Assembly (NCBI GenBank): GCA_028820215.1
Contig: JAPPKD010000302.1
Span: 1-26,191, forward strand
DNA length: 26,191 bases
Source of the DNA: Spirochaetaceae bacterium
GTDB taxonomy: Bacteria > Spirochaetota > Spirochaetia > SZUA-6 > Bin103
Direction of reading: 5' to 3'
A program made the position numbers and the translations under genes. Positions 17,691 to 26,191 of the stretch are shown here, in pieces. The notes below the pieces were generated by a model, which was given only the letters and a program-made list of their open reading frames with translations, had not been told where the DNA came from and ran no database searches. Every line of letters begins with the position of its first letter. The first letter of the stretch is position 1.

Positions 17691-18169
17691 TGGAACCGCG
17701 AGCGGTGCCGGAGACGATGCGCGCGTATCGGATCGGCGACCCCGCAGGCCAGTTCCCGGTATGGAGCACGGAGGGCGCCAAGCATGTCTCCGGCAGGTGG
17801 CACGATGAGGGGGCCGCAGTGATTTACACGTCCGAACATTACTCGACCGCCATGCTGGAGACGCTGGCACACTGGGATGGAGTGATCCCACCGAACCAGC
17901 ACTTCATTGAAATCACCATACCAAGAGGGACCAGCTACGAGGTCGTCACAGCCGATGTCGTCCCGGATTGGTACCGAGCAAGCGAGGAAGCGGCCCGCAG
18001 ATTCGGTCGGGCATGGTACGAGGAGTGCCGAAGCGCACTACTGATCGTCCCGTCGGTCGTCGCGCGCATCGAGCGCAACGTGATAATCAACAGCCAGCAT
18101 CCTGATTTCAAAGGACTGGCGGTCGGGCTTGAGACTCCCGTCTGGTGGGATCGTCGCCTGTTTGCCTGA
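17690..18169 (+). CDS. RES-domain toxin (NAD+-degrading or ADP-ribosylating)
   Basis: A 159-residue RES-domain toxin. Characterised relatives such as MbcT are NAD+ phosphorylases that deplete NAD+, and ParT ADP-ribosylates a metabolic enzyme. The conserved pocket is present: R36 in SGRWHDEG, Y46 in VIYTSEH, E57 in AMLETLAHW and S122 in LIVPSVV. The NVIINSQHPDFKG block and the C-terminal WDRRLF are also family landmarks. The start is the ATG at 17690, which shares its A with the antitoxin TGA, giving strict coupling with the antitoxin first. It looks intact and active. It converges on the Gfo/Idh gene with a 13-base gap. Confidence 0.9.
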   Translation: MEPRAVPETMRAYRIGDPAGQFPVWSTEGAKHVSGRWHDEGAAVIYTSEHYSTAMLETLAHWDGVIPPNQHFIEITIPRGTSYEVVTADVVPDWYRASEEAARRFGRAWYEECRSALLIVPSVVARIERNVIINSQHPDFKGLAVGLETPVWWDRRLFA

Positions 18170-18182
18170 AACAGCGGTGGAA

Positions 18183-19139
18183 TCAGGCCGGCTTGACCCA
18201 AGCTCCCTGCCGGTCCTTGCTGCGCAGGCCTGCCAGCAGGATCCCGATCACGTTGCGGGTGACCTCGAAAGGCAGTCTCGACTTGCCCTCGGCGACCGAA
18301 CGGATGAACTGCCGCAGCATGCCGCGGTGGGCGGCGAACAGTCCGTCCAGCTCCGTGGAGCGGGAGCCGCCCTCGCCGTAGAGGTGCAGTTGCATGGTCG
18401 GCGCGGCGTTGCGGAGTTGGTGGATGGTCGCGACGATGCCGCCGTCGAACTCGATCTCCACCACCTCGCCGTAGCCGAACGCACCGTGGCGGACGCGCAG
18501 CGCGCGCGGGTCGTCCAGCACTGTGCAGATCGCCTCCAGCACGTGCACGCCGTAGCTCACCCAGTCCTTGACGCCTACAGCCGTCACCAAGCGCACCGGG
18601 CCGAGCGTGGCCGCGGCTTCCTTGAGCACGCGCACCTCCGCGGCGTAGCGCATGGACGAGCAGGACATAATCAGCCGGCCCGCGCGGTCCTGATCCGTGA
18701 AGAAGGCAAGATCCGACTCGGTGGAAGCCAACGGCTTGTCGATCAGCACCGGCATTCCCGCCTCAAGGAACGGCTGCGCCAGCGCCGCGTGACTCTCCGG
18801 GTCGTCGCGAGCGATCAGCACGGCGTCGACCGTGTCCGCCATTGTCCGCGGCTCGGCGGCGATGTTCGACACTCGGCTGGCCGCGACGATTCGTTCGGAG
18901 ATCACCCGGTCCTGAGTCCAGACGTGGGTCACTTGGGCACCGTCGATGCCCAGCAAGTCGCGGTTGGCGTCTAGGTAGGTCGCGATCCGCTTGTTGGCGT
19001 AGAGTGGCATCACGTCGGCGTTGTAGGTGCCGTTGATGATCGCCGACCAGGAATAGGGATGGGCGTTCTCCGGACCCATGTAGCCGATGACGCCTAGCCG
19101 GATCACGGAATCATTTTCGTGCTCATCCTCGGGCTGCAT
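18183..19139 (-). CDS. Gfo/Idh/MocA-family oxidoreductase
   Basis: A 318-residue NAD(P)-dependent sugar or polyol dehydrogenase-like protein. The Rossmann start RLGVIGYMGPENAHPYSW (14-31) is slightly unusual: the second glycine region reads MGPEN instead of GxxG. The EKP motif appears as VLIDKPLAST, and the C-terminal beta-sheet domain with VSYGVHVLEAI holds the usual catalytic-site histidine (H in GVHVLEA). Relatives oxidise myo-inositol, glucose or other sugars. The ATG at 19139 was chosen; a TTG at 19154 and a GTG just before the Rossmann strand are alternatives. The start overlaps the end of the upstream pentapeptide frame by 17 bases, so translation may be coupled. G+C is higher than in the pentapeptide genes next door. 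Confidence 0.85.
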   Translation of the reverse strand: MQPEDEHENDSVIRLGVIGYMGPENAHPYSWSAIINGTYNADVMPLYANKRIATYLDANRDLLGIDGAQVTHVWTQDRVISERIVAASRVSNIAAEPRTMADTVDAVLIARDDPESHAALAQPFLEAGMPVLIDKPLASTESDLAFFTDQDRAGRLIMSCSSMRYAAEVRVLKEAAATLGPVRLVTAVGVKDWVSYGVHVLEAICTVLDDPRALRVRHGAFGYGEVVEIEFDGGIVATIHQLRNAAPTMQLHLYGEGGSRSTELDGLFAAHRGMLRQFIRSVAEGKSRLPFEVTRNVIGILLAGLRSKDRQGAWVKPA

Positions 19140-19572
19140 GCTCACAGAAAGCAAGATCAGGTATTCTCCTTGGCCGCAAAATGATGAAGGATGGGTCTAA
19201 ATAGCGATCGCACATCAAGAGTTTTCTGTTACTCGGAAAGCCACTCGGCAGACTATCGCTCCAAGCCCACGCATCCGCAAGTCTGACACCCGTCAGGTCC
19301 GCGCCGAACAGAAGTGCCCCGCTGAGGTTCGCTCCATCAAGATTCGCGCAGGTCAGCTTTGCTCCGCGCAAGTCCGTGTAGCTCAGGTCCAAACCGCTCA
19401 GATTGGCGGCGCGGATATGCCCACAAATATCGCCTGTTTGACGAAGATCAGCAATGTCAACCGCCGACTCTATCCGCTTGATACTGCGCGCCTTCCTTCT
19501 TGTCATGTTCGTCTGCGAGTATCCAAGGTTAGCAGAACGAAGGTTTGCACCGACCAAGGTTACAAAGGTCAA
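19123..19572 (-). CDS. Pentapeptide-repeat protein, C-terminal fragment after frameshift
   Basis: A 149-codon open frame (nominal TTG start at 19572) carrying the second half of a broken pentapeptide-repeat gene. Repeats include VGANLRSANL, AANLSGLDLSYTDLRGAKL and CANLDGANLSGALLFGADL; the protein ends with DAWAWSDSLPSGFP and a cysteine-containing tail (LLMCDR). In-frame sequence upstream of the TTG, back to about 19658, also encodes repeats (ADLRD, AYLDH, ANLRG, ADLSS, ADLRG), so the fragment belongs to the gene upstream rather than being independent. Repeats form a right-handed beta-helix; no enzymatic role is suggested. Locally low G+C. Overlaps the Gfo/Idh start by 17 bases. Confidence 0.7.
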   Translation of the reverse strand: MTFVTLVGANLRSANLGYSQTNMTRRKARSIKRIESAVDIADLRQTGDICGHIRAANLSGLDLSYTDLRGAKLTCANLDGANLSGALLFGADLTGVRLADAWAWSDSLPSGFPSNRKLLMCDRYLDPSFIILRPRRIPDLAFCEHAARG

Positions 19573-20411
19573 TCGTGTCCCACGCAGGTCCGCGGAAGAG
19601 AGGTCTGCACCTCGAAGATTCGCGTGGTCGAGATAGGCGTCGCGCAGGTCAGCGAACGGTACTTTGCATCTTGAAGATTCACACGGTCCAAGCGTGCGCC
19701 GCGCAGATCAGCTCCGTGTAGGACGGCGCCAGATAGGTTCGCACCGCCGAGCGCGGCACCTCGAAAATCGGCGCGTGTTGCGTCGGTCCGTTCAAGGCTA
19801 GCATAAAACATCACCGCGTGTTTCATGTTTGCCCCTCTCAATATAGCGTCATTTAGTGATGCGTTTATGAGCTGAGCACGGCGCAAGATGGCGTCTTGGA
19901 GGTTGGCTTTCATCAGGTTTGTCCGGTTTAACCGCGCTCTGCGAAGAACGGCATTCTGAAGCAGGGCACCCCGTAGTGTTTTCACACCTTCCAGATTCAC
20001 TCCCTGGAGTCTTGCTCCGTTGAGGTACACTCCTGTCGCGCATCCATCTGCAGGAGAGAAGTCGATGCTTCTAAGGTCCTCGGTTCTCCTGAGATAGTGG
20101 AGTGCAGTCACCATTCCAGTGTTGCCGCATGATTTTGTAGCTATTAGCTGCCATGCCCACACCTTTCGTTGTTCTTGTTGCGTGTCACAGCTATGGACAA
20201 GGCTGACTATCACTATAGCAACGCCCGTCACGGTGCCTATTTGAATCGCAACATGAAAGACGGGGCTGAGATTGGAGTAGTAGGATATAATTCTGACTTT
20301 GCGCCATGTACTTCGCAGTAGTGCGCAAAACGACGACAGGTACTCCGTTTGCACTCGCCGTGACCGACAGTCCCTAGTTTCGGCAACTCTCGGGTATTCC
20401 GGAGCGTCCAA
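19569..20411 (-). CDS. Membrane-anchored pentapeptide-repeat protein, N-terminal part before frameshift
   Basis: A 280-residue open frame with one transmembrane helix (about 51-72), a WAWQLI...GNTGMVTALHYL segment that precedes repeats in many pentapeptide proteins, then repeats (NLEGVKTLRGALLQNAVL, RGANM, GGANLSGAVLHGADLRGARL). From DAKYRS onward repeats stop, but they resume in the -1 frame as PFADLRDAYLDH; a single lost base at the TAC codon 19659-19661 would restore AKxPF-ADLRD in perfect five-residue register. The original product was therefore about 430 residues ending near 19123. The start is uncertain: TTG at 20411, overlapping the previous gene by 38 bases, or GTG at 20354. Low G+C suggests horizontal acquisition. 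Function unknown. Confidence 0.7.
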   Translation of the reverse strand: MDAPEYPRVAETRDCRSRRVQTEYLSSFCALLRSTWRKVRIISYYSNLSPVFHVAIQIGTVTGVAIVIVSLVHSCDTQQEQRKVWAWQLIATKSCGNTGMVTALHYLRRTEDLRSIDFSPADGCATGVYLNGARLQGVNLEGVKTLRGALLQNAVLRRARLNRTNLMKANLQDAILRRAQLINASLNDAILRGANMKHAVMFYASLERTDATRADFRGAALGGANLSGAVLHGADLRGARLDRVNLQDAKYRSLTCATPISTTRIFEVQTSLPRTCVGHD

Positions 20412-21009
20412 ATGCCTCGTATTCGAGCCGCTCTGAGCTATTACAGAGACGCATTATCGCTTCTGTATAGTAACCACCATTCTGGTAATACTCCTCCGGT
20501 ATACCTCGAGGTCGTCGATCGTCCCACGCCCATGCATCGTTGAGTGAGCTTCTGCTGAATCGTGCGTAACGAAAGTCCGCGTCGCTTAGGTTCGCTCCAC
20601 TCAAGTCGGTGTTGTGGAGAAGAGCTTCTCTCAGGTCTGCGCCGGTGAGGTCTGCATTGTGGAATGACGCGTCAACGAGGACAGTGTATCGCAAATCTGC
20701 CTCTCGCAAATCTGCGTAGGTCAGGTTCGCTTTCGTCAAATATGCGTCTCTGAGATCAGCGCCTTGAAGGTGAGCGGAACGTAGATTCGCCCCGTCCAGA
20801 GAGGCTCCGATCAACTTGGCGTGAGGTAGGAACGCAAAGCTCAGATCATAGTCCTCCAAAGATGCATTATCGAGGGTCAGTCGTGGTAGCTTTGACTGGC
20901 GCTCCCAGCGTTGGCTTGAGGGCTGATTGCGTGGTGACATCTCCGGGATTTGGGCCCCGATCGAAGACACCGCGATTAGCAATAGAATCTTCACGAGTAT
21001 TCGTCGCAT
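20374..21009 (-). CDS. Exported pentapeptide-repeat protein
   Basis: A 211-residue protein with a signal peptide (MRRILVKILLLIAVSSIGA, likely cleaved near residue 19), so the repeats should be outside the cytoplasmic membrane. Pentapeptides fill about 45-158, for example GASLDGANLRSAHLQGADL and ADLREADLRYTVL, forming a right-handed quadrilateral beta-helix. They are followed by DAWAWDDRRPRGIP and a cysteine-containing tail (MRLCN), the same end signature as the neighbouring broken gene, so the two are paralogues or one composite system. The ATG at 21009 follows AAGG at a 9-base spacing and a good promoter. G+C is low (about 45-50%). Not a DNA-gyrase-protecting Qnr type by location. Function unknown. 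Confidence 0.8.
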   Translation of the reverse strand: MRRILVKILLLIAVSSIGAQIPEMSPRNQPSSQRWERQSKLPRLTLDNASLEDYDLSFAFLPHAKLIGASLDGANLRSAHLQGADLRDAYLTKANLTYADLREADLRYTVLVDASFHNADLTGADLREALLHNTDLSGANLSDADFRYARFSRSSLNDAWAWDDRRPRGIPEEYYQNGGYYTEAIMRLCNSSERLEYEAFGRSGIPESCRN

Positions 21010-21031
21010 AGGTTCCGACCTTGTGACGGAA

Positions 21032-21060
21032 ACTATACGGTCAAGGGTGGTTGGATGCAA
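21032..21060 (-). promoter_or_regulatory. Candidate promoter of the pentapeptide genes
   Basis: On the minus strand TTGCAT (21060-21055), a 17-base spacer and TATAGT (21037-21032). Transcription would begin near 21025, giving a short leader with AAGG before the ATG at 21009. The -10 box is one base off consensus; the -35 keeps TTG only. Confidence 0.5.
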
Positions 21061-21074
21061 CCGAGCGCGGTCGC

Positions 21075-22244
21075 TCATGCCCGGTTGCCCGACCCCCAGG
21101 CGGAGGTGATCGGCTCGCCCTCGGCGAATCGGGTCGGCCGCAATGCGCGGAGGTCGATGCGCGGCGTGCCACCGGTGATCTCCGCGGCCAGCGACTCGCC
21201 GATCGGGGCGCCGAGCTTGAAGCCGTGGCCGCTGCCGCCGAAGCAGGCGTAGTAGCCCGAAAGCTCCGGCTCCGCGCCGACCACCGGGTGCCAGTCGTCG
21301 GTGATCGTGTAGATCGACGCCCAGCCCTTCACCAGCCGCGCGCCGCGGAGCTGCGGCAGCCGCTGGAACAGGCCGGTCTCGATGCGCTGACGCGTGCTGT
21401 CGTCCAACTCGGCGTCGTAGTCGTCGATGTCCAGCGGCTCGAGCTCCTTGGGGTAGTCGAGGCCGGCCAGGAGCCCGTCGTCGCCGTGCGGCCGGAAGTA
21501 GATGTGGCAGATCGGGTCGGCGACGATGGGTAGCGCCCCGAAGCCGGCCGGAAGCTCCATCACCAGGTCGGACTCGCGGCTCCAGCGGATGGAGTACCCC
21601 AGGCCCGAGGTGGCCCCGACCAGGCTGCCCCACGGCCCCGCGGCGTTGACCACGAGCGGCGTGTCGATGCGGCCGTGATCGGTTTCCACTGCGGTGACGC
21701 GTCCGCCGGCCGTCACGATGCCGCGTGCGCCGACCCCCTCGTGCGCGCTCAGCCCGGCCGGCTCCGCCGCCTCGACCAGGGTGCGCGTGGTCCGGACCGG
21801 GTCGGCGTAGCCCGCCCTGGGTTGATGGCAGGCGATTGCGATCCCGTGCGTGGAGAGCTGCGGCGCGATCTCGGTCACGTCGTCGACCGAAATCTCGCGC
21901 GTGCCGGTGCCGAACCGGTCCTCGTTGGCCAGCACCTGCCGTCCGATCTCCACGTGCTCGGGGCCGTACAGGATGAGCTGGCCGGTGCGCCGGAAGCCGG
22001 TCGGGCCGCCCAGCTCCTCCCGGTCGTTCTCGAACATGTCCATGGCGCGCAGCGCCAGCTCCACGGTCACCTTGTTGGAGTAGGAGCAGCGCACGTTGGC
22101 TGCCGAGTGGCCGGTGGAGACCGCGGCGAGCGTGCGCTGCTCCAGCAGCACCACCGAGCCGATGCCGGCCTTGGCCAGGAAGTGGCCGCAGGCAGCACCC
22201 ATGATGCCGCCGCCGATGATTACCGCGTCCGCCGTTCCTTGCAT
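21075..22244 (-). CDS. FAD-dependent oxidoreductase (DAO family)
   Basis: A 389-residue flavoenzyme of the D-amino-acid oxidase/sarcosine-oxidase-like family. The dinucleotide-binding motif VIIGGGIMGAACGHFLAKAG is at 8-27, followed by the second FAD segment STGHSAANVRCSY. VVNAAGPW and the late TDDWHPVVGAEPELSGYYACFGGSGHGFKLG region, which binds FAD near the active site, are typical. It should oxidise an amine, N-methyl amino acid or imino acid with O2 or an electron carrier. The ATG at 22244 has GGTGA five bases upstream; a GTG at 22253 is possible. It follows the large unrecognised protein by 22 bases in one operon and ends at a sharp drop in G+C. Confidence 0.9.
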   Translation of the reverse strand: MQGTADAVIIGGGIMGAACGHFLAKAGIGSVVLLEQRTLAAVSTGHSAANVRCSYSNKVTVELALRAMDMFENDREELGGPTGFRRTGQLILYGPEHVEIGRQVLANEDRFGTGTREISVDDVTEIAPQLSTHGIAIACHQPRAGYADPVRTTRTLVEAAEPAGLSAHEGVGARGIVTAGGRVTAVETDHGRIDTPLVVNAAGPWGSLVGATSGLGYSIRWSRESDLVMELPAGFGALPIVADPICHIYFRPHGDDGLLAGLDYPKELEPLDIDDYDAELDDSTRQRIETGLFQRLPQLRGARLVKGWASIYTITDDWHPVVGAEPELSGYYACFGGSGHGFKLGAPIGESLAAEITGGTPRIDLRALRPTRFAEGEPITSAWGSGNRA

Positions 22245-22266
22245 GTGCTTCACCAGGGCAGGGTAT

Positions 22267-23994
22267 TCACCAAGGCGGGGCGAGGGTAGGCCGCGCCGCG
22301 AAGCGCTCCAGCGTGAACGAGATGCGCGCGCCGGCGCCGGAATCCAGGTTCACGTCGACTGCCGACGCGCCGACCCGTTCCGTGGCGCCGCCGACGGCAG
22401 CGTCCAAGAACCGGTGCTCGCCGTAGGTGCCCGCCTGCACGACCATGGAGCATGGCCGGCCGGGGTCCAAGTTGACCAGGGTCAGATCGAGCGTTCCGTT
22501 GGTCATCCCCTCCACCAGCGCCGCCGCCTGCGGAGGCAGGCCGGGCCGGCGGCCGCCGCGGTCGAAGTAGCGGACGCCTGCGTGCAGCGGCATGCCCGAG
22601 GCAAGGCCGTCGCCGAGCCCGCCGGCCATCAGCTCCACCAGCGCCTGCGCGTTGGCGGGGTTCAGGCCGTTGGGGTTCTCGGACATGCGCGTGTCGGGCG
22701 TCGTGGGATCCTCGTCCATCTCCCGGAGCTGCCGGCGTACGCGCGCCAGCTCCCCCTGCAGCACCCGCACGGGATAGTCCGGATCCTCGCCCGCGAGGTA
22801 GGTCAGCCACGGCGTGTTGCCAAGGTCGCCGACCGGGCGGCTCCAGTAGCGGAGCTCGCCCGTCGCGTGCTGGAACGGCTCGGGCGACCAGGCGTACCAA
22901 CCGTCGTCGCCGTGCATCTGCGGATAGACGGTCCTGCCGTCCTCGGTGCGGGCGAGGCCGTTGATCCGGTCGACCATGGTCCGCCACGGCTCCAGGTAGC
23001 CGCGGTCGCCGGTGAGCATCATCGCCATGGCGAAGCCGTGGATGCTGCGGCCCAGGTGGCGCGGGGTGTGGCGCACCACCGGGCCGCCGGTGAGCGTGTG
23101 GCTCCAGCCGTAGGTGCCGCCGTACCAGCGCCCGCCGGCAGCGGAGCCGATGACGCCGTCCAGCCCCACGTTGGAGGGGATGATGCCGTCGTTGGCGGCC
23201 ATGCGCTCCACCCAGGCGTCCACGTAGTCCAGGATCCAGTCGCGATAGCGCTCCTCGCCCGAGAACAGGTAGGTCTGGAAGGCCATCGCCGTGGCGCTCA
23301 GGTTGCACGGGTTGTCGCCGGCGACATTGCGGTAGGTGGAGAAGTGTTCGAGGTAGTCCTCGTAGGTGCGGTGCCAGCGGTTGGGCCTGAAGCGGCCCGG
23401 CTCGAACGGCTCGCCCGCCCAGTCGGCCAGCTCCGCGCGCCGCGTCACCGGCCCCCGGCTGCCGTTCATCAGGCTGCGGATGACGCGATGCTCGGGGTCG
23501 TAGTTGGGGGCCAACGGATCGTCGCCCAGGTAGAAGCCGGCGAAGCGCCTCATGCGCGCCTGCCACATGGCGTCGTCGGGGTCGCACAGCCCCTCCTGAA
23601 ACAGCGGGTGGTAGCCCTCGCCGTTGTGCAGCCAGTCCATGCTGGTCGGGAACTCGCGGAAGTACATGCCGTCCCGCGCCAGTTCGGTGGAAGGCGAGCG
23701 CGCCTCCGTGTACTGCCGGATGTGCCCGTTGATGCCGGTGCGGTAGCGGTCCAGCAGTACCTGCGGCGCGCCCAGCGCGTAGAGGTCGGTCAGGCCGTCG
23801 ACGTTCTCGGCCGCGTCGTCGGCGCCGTCCAGCGCCCCCCAGCGCGGCACGCACTTGAGGTAGCCGCGCGGGTCGAAGTAGCGGTCGTAGAACTCCAGGT
23901 AGGCGTCCGTGATCGCGTCGAGCAGTTGCCGTTCGAGCAGCGCCCAGTGCGGCGCCGGCATCGGTTTGCTGATGCGGAGCGTGGTGCGGGCCAT
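22267..23994 (-). CDS. Large conserved-looking protein, possible (alpha/alpha)n-barrel glycosidase or lyase
   Basis: A 575-residue protein I do not recognise with certainty. It is rich in tryptophan, tyrosine and paired aspartates, with blocks such as REFPTSMDWLHNGEGYHPLF (about 113-132), DGIIPSNVGLDG, GGRWYGGTYGWSHT and GGPVVRHTPRHLGRSIHGFAM, alternating with amphipathic helices. This resembles helical-toroid glycoside hydrolases or heparinase-type lyases, and the C-terminus (about 490-575) looks like a beta-sheet domain. No signal peptide, so it is cytoplasmic. The ATG at 23994 has AAGG 9 bases upstream. It is the first gene of a unit with the FAD oxidoreductase, suggesting a shared substrate such as an amino sugar or uronate derivative (weak inference). 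Confidence 0.75.
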   Translation of the reverse strand: MARTTLRISKPMPAPHWALLERQLLDAITDAYLEFYDRYFDPRGYLKCVPRWGALDGADDAAENVDGLTDLYALGAPQVLLDRYRTGINGHIRQYTEARSPSTELARDGMYFREFPTSMDWLHNGEGYHPLFQEGLCDPDDAMWQARMRRFAGFYLGDDPLAPNYDPEHRVIRSLMNGSRGPVTRRAELADWAGEPFEPGRFRPNRWHRTYEDYLEHFSTYRNVAGDNPCNLSATAMAFQTYLFSGEERYRDWILDYVDAWVERMAANDGIIPSNVGLDGVIGSAAGGRWYGGTYGWSHTLTGGPVVRHTPRHLGRSIHGFAMAMMLTGDRGYLEPWRTMVDRINGLARTEDGRTVYPQMHGDDGWYAWSPEPFQHATGELRYWSRPVGDLGNTPWLTYLAGEDPDYPVRVLQGELARVRRQLREMDEDPTTPDTRMSENPNGLNPANAQALVELMAGGLGDGLASGMPLHAGVRYFDRGGRRPGLPPQAAALVEGMTNGTLDLTLVNLDPGRPCSMVVQAGTYGEHRFLDAAVGGATERVGASAVDVNLDSGAGARISFTLERFAARPTLAPPW

Positions 23995-24067
23995 CGGCCG
24001 GAACCTTGCGCGCCGGGGACGGGGTGAATCAAGCGCCGGCGGAGCCAGGACGAAAGAAGGCCGCCGG

Positions 24068-25724
<1,657 letters not shown>

Positions 25725-25732
<8 letters not shown>

Positions 25733-26191
25733 CGCATGAGGAAATCCGCGTGTAAGTGCCTCTTGTCCCTCTGTCCTCTCTATTCACAACGGGCTCATCC
25801 AGTATTGGTTCTTCATGAAACAGCCCTCTCGTTACTTCCTGGACGCGCACGTGCCAGTCTTCGACCGTCGTTCTCCTGTCTCCCGTCTCGTCCAATAGCG
25901 GTTCGGCGGCGGTCCTGAAGACCTGGACGAATCCCGCAAAGTCGCGGTAGTACGGGGAACCGGCATAGACGAGGTACTTGTACTCACTGTTCTGAAAAAT
26001 GAAATAACGATGTCCTTCGGTGCCTTCCGAGACAAGCTCACCGTTCGTCATCACGATGTCCGGCTCGTCGTTCCGGAATCGATCCACCCTCCAGGCAGCA
26101 TATCTGAACGCATTTCCAAGATCGTCTATTCTGACGCGGTGCGTGCACGTCTCCCACTCCAGGACCGGATAGACATACTCACTCAGGCTGG
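25725..26191 (-). CDS. Unrecognised protein, truncated by window edge
   Basis: An open frame that enters from the right edge and ends with TGA at 25725-25727; 154 codons are visible and there is no stop before base 26191, so the start lies outside the window. The visible part is soluble and mixed alpha/beta, with YRYFIF-like and aromatic-rich stretches ([28 protein letters not shown]). A GTG at 26087 is possible as an internal start, but the coding-like sequence ([23 protein letters not shown]) continues past it. G+C is clearly below that of the ModBC gene, so it may belong to another accessory patch. The last bases overlap the GTG of the ModBC fusion. No family recognised. Confidence 0.6.

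Noticed and set aside
23995..24067. CCGGCGG/CCGCCGG stem between the ModBC and toroid-like genes as a terminator
   Set aside because: Seven-base G+C stem with a long loop and no T-run; such stems are common by chance at this base composition.

Overview
This is a G+C-rich window (about 70% by eye) from an uncultured-type environmental bacterium. I cannot name the species. Three phytanoyl-CoA-dioxygenase-like (PhyH) enzymes, an RraA-like aldolase, a sugar isomerase, a DUF5060/DUF4038 glycosidase-like protein, a Gfo/Idh/MocA oxidoreductase and a D-amino-acid-oxidase-type flavoprotein fit the large catabolic gene sets of Poribacteria, Planctomycetes, Chloroflexi or sponge/marine spirochaete genomes. 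The Bdr-like coiled-coil protein weakly recalls spirochaetes. There are no rRNA or tRNA genes and no CRISPR arrays.

Layout. 0-7 kb: a PhyH enzyme and RraA-like protein (minus), diverging from an isochorismatase-type amidohydrolase (plus); a two-gene minus operon (DUF4038 protein, then a fumarase/adenylosuccinate-lyase superfamily enzyme); and a divergent plus pair (SAM methyltransferase, then an SDR whose 3' end looks frameshifted). 7-8.2 kb: a GPP34/GOLPH3-like protein and a coiled-coil membrane protein. 8.3-11.9 kb: a PhyH-HEAT fusion and a double cupin (minus), diverging from a sugar-isomerase TIM barrel and a Nudix hydrolase (plus). 11.9-17 kb: a minus operon of PhyH, DUF402, then DUF402-Nudix, diverging across a perfect 14-bp inverted repeat from a 791-residue amidohydrolase-aminotransferase fusion.

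17.1-21.1 kb is accessory-like and locally much poorer in G+C. It holds a Xre/RES toxin-antitoxin pair with a near-consensus sigma70 promoter overlapped by an operator-like repeat, a Gfo/Idh oxidoreductase, and two pentapeptide-repeat genes, one of them split by an apparent single-base frameshift. 21.1-25.7 kb returns to high G+C: a FAD oxidoreductase in an operon with a large unrecognised protein, and a fused molybdate-type ABC permease-ATPase. The right edge is a low-G+C open frame that runs out of the window.

How the genes might work together (inference): most enzymes look like peripheral catabolism of organic acids, amides and sugars, with 2-oxoglutarate/Fe(II) oxygenases as entry steps. 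The best candidate for something undescribed is the 11.9-17.0 kb block. It combines a PhyH oxygenase, two tandem DUF402 phosphohydrolase-like proteins (one fused to Nudix), another Nudix converging on them, and the hydrolase-aminotransferase fusion sharing an intergenic palindrome with the oxygenase operon.
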